A DNA stretch of 64,000 bases. It comes from Legionella erythra. Lineage in GTDB: Bacteria; Pseudomonadota; Gammaproteobacteria; Legionellales; Legionellaceae. The notes beneath the pieces are model-generated. The model saw nothing but the letters and a program-made list of their open reading frames with translations. It did no database searches and was not told the origin of the DNA. Positions 62,237 through 64,000 of the stretch are shown one piece after another (positions within the stretch are counted from its first letter, which is position 1; each line of letters starts with the position of its first letter). The translations under genes and the position numbers were made by a program. The DNA lies in assembly GCF_001467615.1 (NCBI RefSeq), contig NZ_LNYA01000034.1, positions 64,000 to 127,999 on the forward strand. The letters are read 5' to 3'.

Positions 62237-64000
62237 TTAGTGTTGTAATTCCATTGAGGCGGTTTGCTCTTCTTGACCGGTCAGCGACGGAGTCTTGGCA
62301 GGGGTAAAAAGCAGCGGTGAAGCCGGCGAGGCAAAAACCGGGGTTGGTATTCTTGTGCGTGATTTCATGCGGATGAGCAACTCATTCACCTGTTTAAACA
62401 GAGGATCGTCACTGGGAAAAGCCTGGCCCCATGTGTCAAACAGCTGCATAAAAAAGACAAGGCCTGCCGCGTGGCCGCCATGATAGCTGAGATCATACAG
62501 GTAGGCCGTAATATGTGTGATAACAGGCGCTAAATGCGCATACCATTCGCCCATGGAAAGGCGGCCTACCAGTTTGTCTGCCAATAAATCCAATAGCCTG
62601 TAACAGGTTTTATCCTGAAGCAGCCAATACACAATGGATTTGTCGCCAATGCCATTTTTAGGTGTTTTGGTTAACCGCATGATCCAGGTATTGGCCGGAA
62701 TGTCATCAATGAGTTGGGGATTTTTTTCAAGAATAAGCAGGAGAAGTTGTCGACCCTTTGGGGTGGTGGAAAACCAAAAAAGCGGCGTGCTATTGGCAAA
62801 ACCCGGTTTAAACCAAGCCGCTGGTGAGATTTTTTCAAGCAAATTGGGATTTTTAGTCAACAGCCATGTAAAAAAAGTATTTTCCTGAACACAAAATTCA
62901 AGCAGGCAGCTATTGTTTCTACTCAGGATTGAGGGTGGTATGAGGTCAGGTAAATCCGGGTATCGGTCGATGAATTGATCCAAAAAGTCGTGGCTATTAC
63001 AAATCAGGGATTCTATTGCAGAGCTGACCAATGCCGGCTCATGGACTTCAAACCAGGCTGCAGGAGGAATTTTTGCCCAAAACTCAGGGTATTTATTTAA
63101 GTATTGTTGTAGCAGGTGGCATCCATGCTGGCTTAACGCCAAGGCTTGCAATAACGTCAGGGGAACCTCTACATTAGGCAGTGCGGTGGTATTTTTTCGG
63201 CATAATTGTTCCGGTGAAAAAGGAGGCTTGGTCAGAGCCATTCGACTGATTTTTTCTAACGCGGATGTGACATGCTGGTAAGCGCGAGTCGATTTTGCAA
63301 TCATCCAGACATAGGTAAGCTGAACCCAGGGGGTCACAAAGCCTTGGTCCCCTGGGTATTCCTCAAACCATTTTTCCAATGGAATTTTGTCGGCAATGAT
63401 CGGCAATAAATCAGGGCAGTTAGCGATTAAATGGAAAAAAGGCGAACTGACGTGAAGCCCCTGGGTTATTTTTTTAGTCCATAACTCCTCCGGGATGTCT
63501 AAAAGTGTGAGGCAGCGAAAGGGGACTCTTTCTCGTTTCTCGCATAAATAGTGAAGGAAGGATCGCGTCACATCAGAATCGCTTTCACGGTACGGGGATG
63601 ATAGGCGTTCAACGGTTAAAAATTTTACACAGATCGCCGTAAAGGAAACAGGGGCCAGTGCCTTTTCAATCGCTTTATGGTGATTGAGTGCATAGACAAG
63701 AAGATTGGGATAATGTCTAACCGGTGTGCCCAACCAAATCTGTTTCGCCTGGGAAAAAGTGGCATTCAGTTTGTTGCTATCCGGGTGCTTAAGCGGTGTC
63801 TCCTCCTCGGCCGCTTTCACCACCGCCTCGACCAAAGCCTTAAAGGGGTTATTTTTTTGACGGGATTGGGGTGTCGCGTCGTTGTTTTCTCCTTTTTCCG
63901 GGTGTTTTTTGAGGTTTTTTTCAACGACTTTCTCAATGGCATTGGCCTGCTCGATTTTGCCGAGTTGTCTGAGACGGATGGCTTCGTTGTTCCAGTCTTG
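62237..64000 (-). CDS. Large helical-repeat protein, 5' end outside the window
   Basis: The frame is open from 62237 to the right edge with no start needed inside. A TTG at 63835 is internal because coding continues (QDWNNEAIRLRQLGKIEQANAIEKVVE, TPR-like) to base 64000. The 587 visible residues contain repeats of about 40 residues with a P-x-L(L/I)-x2-I-P-x-x-W pattern (for example NCPDLLPIIADKIPLEKWF, NPNLLEKISPAAWF, NPQLIDDIPANTWI). A Pro/Ser/Thr-rich tail ends the protein. Not recognised. Dot/Icm effector candidate by style only. Confidence 0.65.
   Translation of the reverse strand, partial: QDWNNEAIRLRQLGKIEQANAIEKVVEKNLKKHPEKGENNDATPQSRQKNNPFKALVEAVVKAAEEETPLKHPDSNKLNATFSQAKQIWLGTPVRHYPNLLVYALNHHKAIEKALAPVSFTAICVKFLTVERLSSPYRESDSDVTRSFLHYLCEKRERVPFRCLTLLDIPEELWTKKITQGLHVSSPFFHLIANCPDLLPIIADKIPLEKWFEEYPGDQGFVTPWVQLTYVWMIAKSTRAYQHVTSALEKISRMALTKPPFSPEQLCRKNTTALPNVEVPLTLLQALALSQHGCHLLQQYLNKYPEFWAKIPPAAWFEVHEPALVSSAIESLICNSHDFLDQFIDRYPDLPDLIPPSILSRNNSCLLEFCVQENTFFTWLLTKNPNLLEKISPAAWFKPGFANSTPLFWFSTTPKGRQLLLLILEKNPQLIDDIPANTWIMRLTKTPKNGIGDKSIVYWLLQDKTCYRLLDLLADKLVGRLSMGEWYAHLAPVITHITAYLYDLSYHGGHAAGLVFFMQLFDTWGQAFPSDDPLFKQVNELLIRMKSRTRIPTPVFASPASPLLFTPAKTPSLTGQEEQTASMELQH

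Overview
The window looks like a chromosomal segment of a Legionella-type gammaproteobacterium, probably not L. pneumophila. The reasons are gene content and style: a LapD/LapA-type adhesion pair, an mla block opposite a kdsD-kdsC-lptCAB block, several large repeat proteins and papain-fold proteins without export signals that resemble Dot/Icm effectors, a degenerate Ras-like GTPase, and a moderate-GC genome with palindromic repeats. The species call is inference. No rRNA, insertion sequence, prophage or CRISPR array was seen. One tRNA gene, tRNA-Ser(GGA), is present.

Layout. 0-7.2 kb: an inside-out c-di-GMP receptor (LapD-like, both catalytic motifs degenerate) followed by a LapG-cleavable giant adhesin. 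7.2-11.7 kb: glutaminase, then an orphan GspG-like pseudopilin in an apparent operon with a GGDEF/EAL enzyme. 11.6-17.3 kb (minus): one tightly packed run kdsD-kdsC-lptC-lptA-lptB-trpG-trpD-trpC, joining LPS core/transport with tryptophan synthesis. 17.5-23.4 kb (plus): mlaFEDCB, a BolA-family gene, murA, a NIF3 protein and a NUDIX hydrolase. 23.5-27.1 kb: a Ras-like GTPase whose reading frame lacks a normal start, truD, and a membrane-embedded effector candidate. 27.4-32.9 kb: a UbiA-family polyprenyl-phosphate transferase overlapping a GT-C-like membrane glycosyltransferase, a PglF/WbpM-type nucleotide-sugar dehydratase, a CsaA-like protein and an atypical SDR. 33.2-36.3 kb: an amino-acid permease and an ABC-F ATPase.

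36.5-44 kb: a very large helical-repeat gene and a C58-like cysteine-protease gene that appear to be one gene split at an A8 run, then tRNA-Ser, a pseudo-uridine-kinase, a small exported protein and nagZ. 44-47.5 kb: a dicarboxylate/amino-acid:cation symporter preceded by a good promoter and a short peptide ending Cys-Cys-Cys, then dapE-dapD. 47.6-52.2 kb: a secreted propeller protein interrupted at a G9 run, an arylamine N-acetyltransferase-like gene and two tandem Cys-His-Asp paralogues. 52.3-58 kb: a UDP-glucuronate-type epimerase, an acyltransferase, a transsulfuration PLP enzyme and a KfrA-like/PAS/GGDEF/EAL protein. 58.1-62.2 kb: palindromic repeats, then a three-gene oxidative cassette (kynurenine 3-monooxygenase, a heme-oxygenase-like diiron protein, a cytokinin-dehydrogenase-like flavoprotein). 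The right edge cuts another probable effector.

The strongest leads are the two homopolymer frameshifts (40.46 kb and 49.34 kb), the kmo-HDO-flavoprotein cassette, the polycysteine leader, and the UbiA/GT-C pair that suggests lipid-linked pentose glycosylation. All family calls come from reading motifs by eye. No database search was run.
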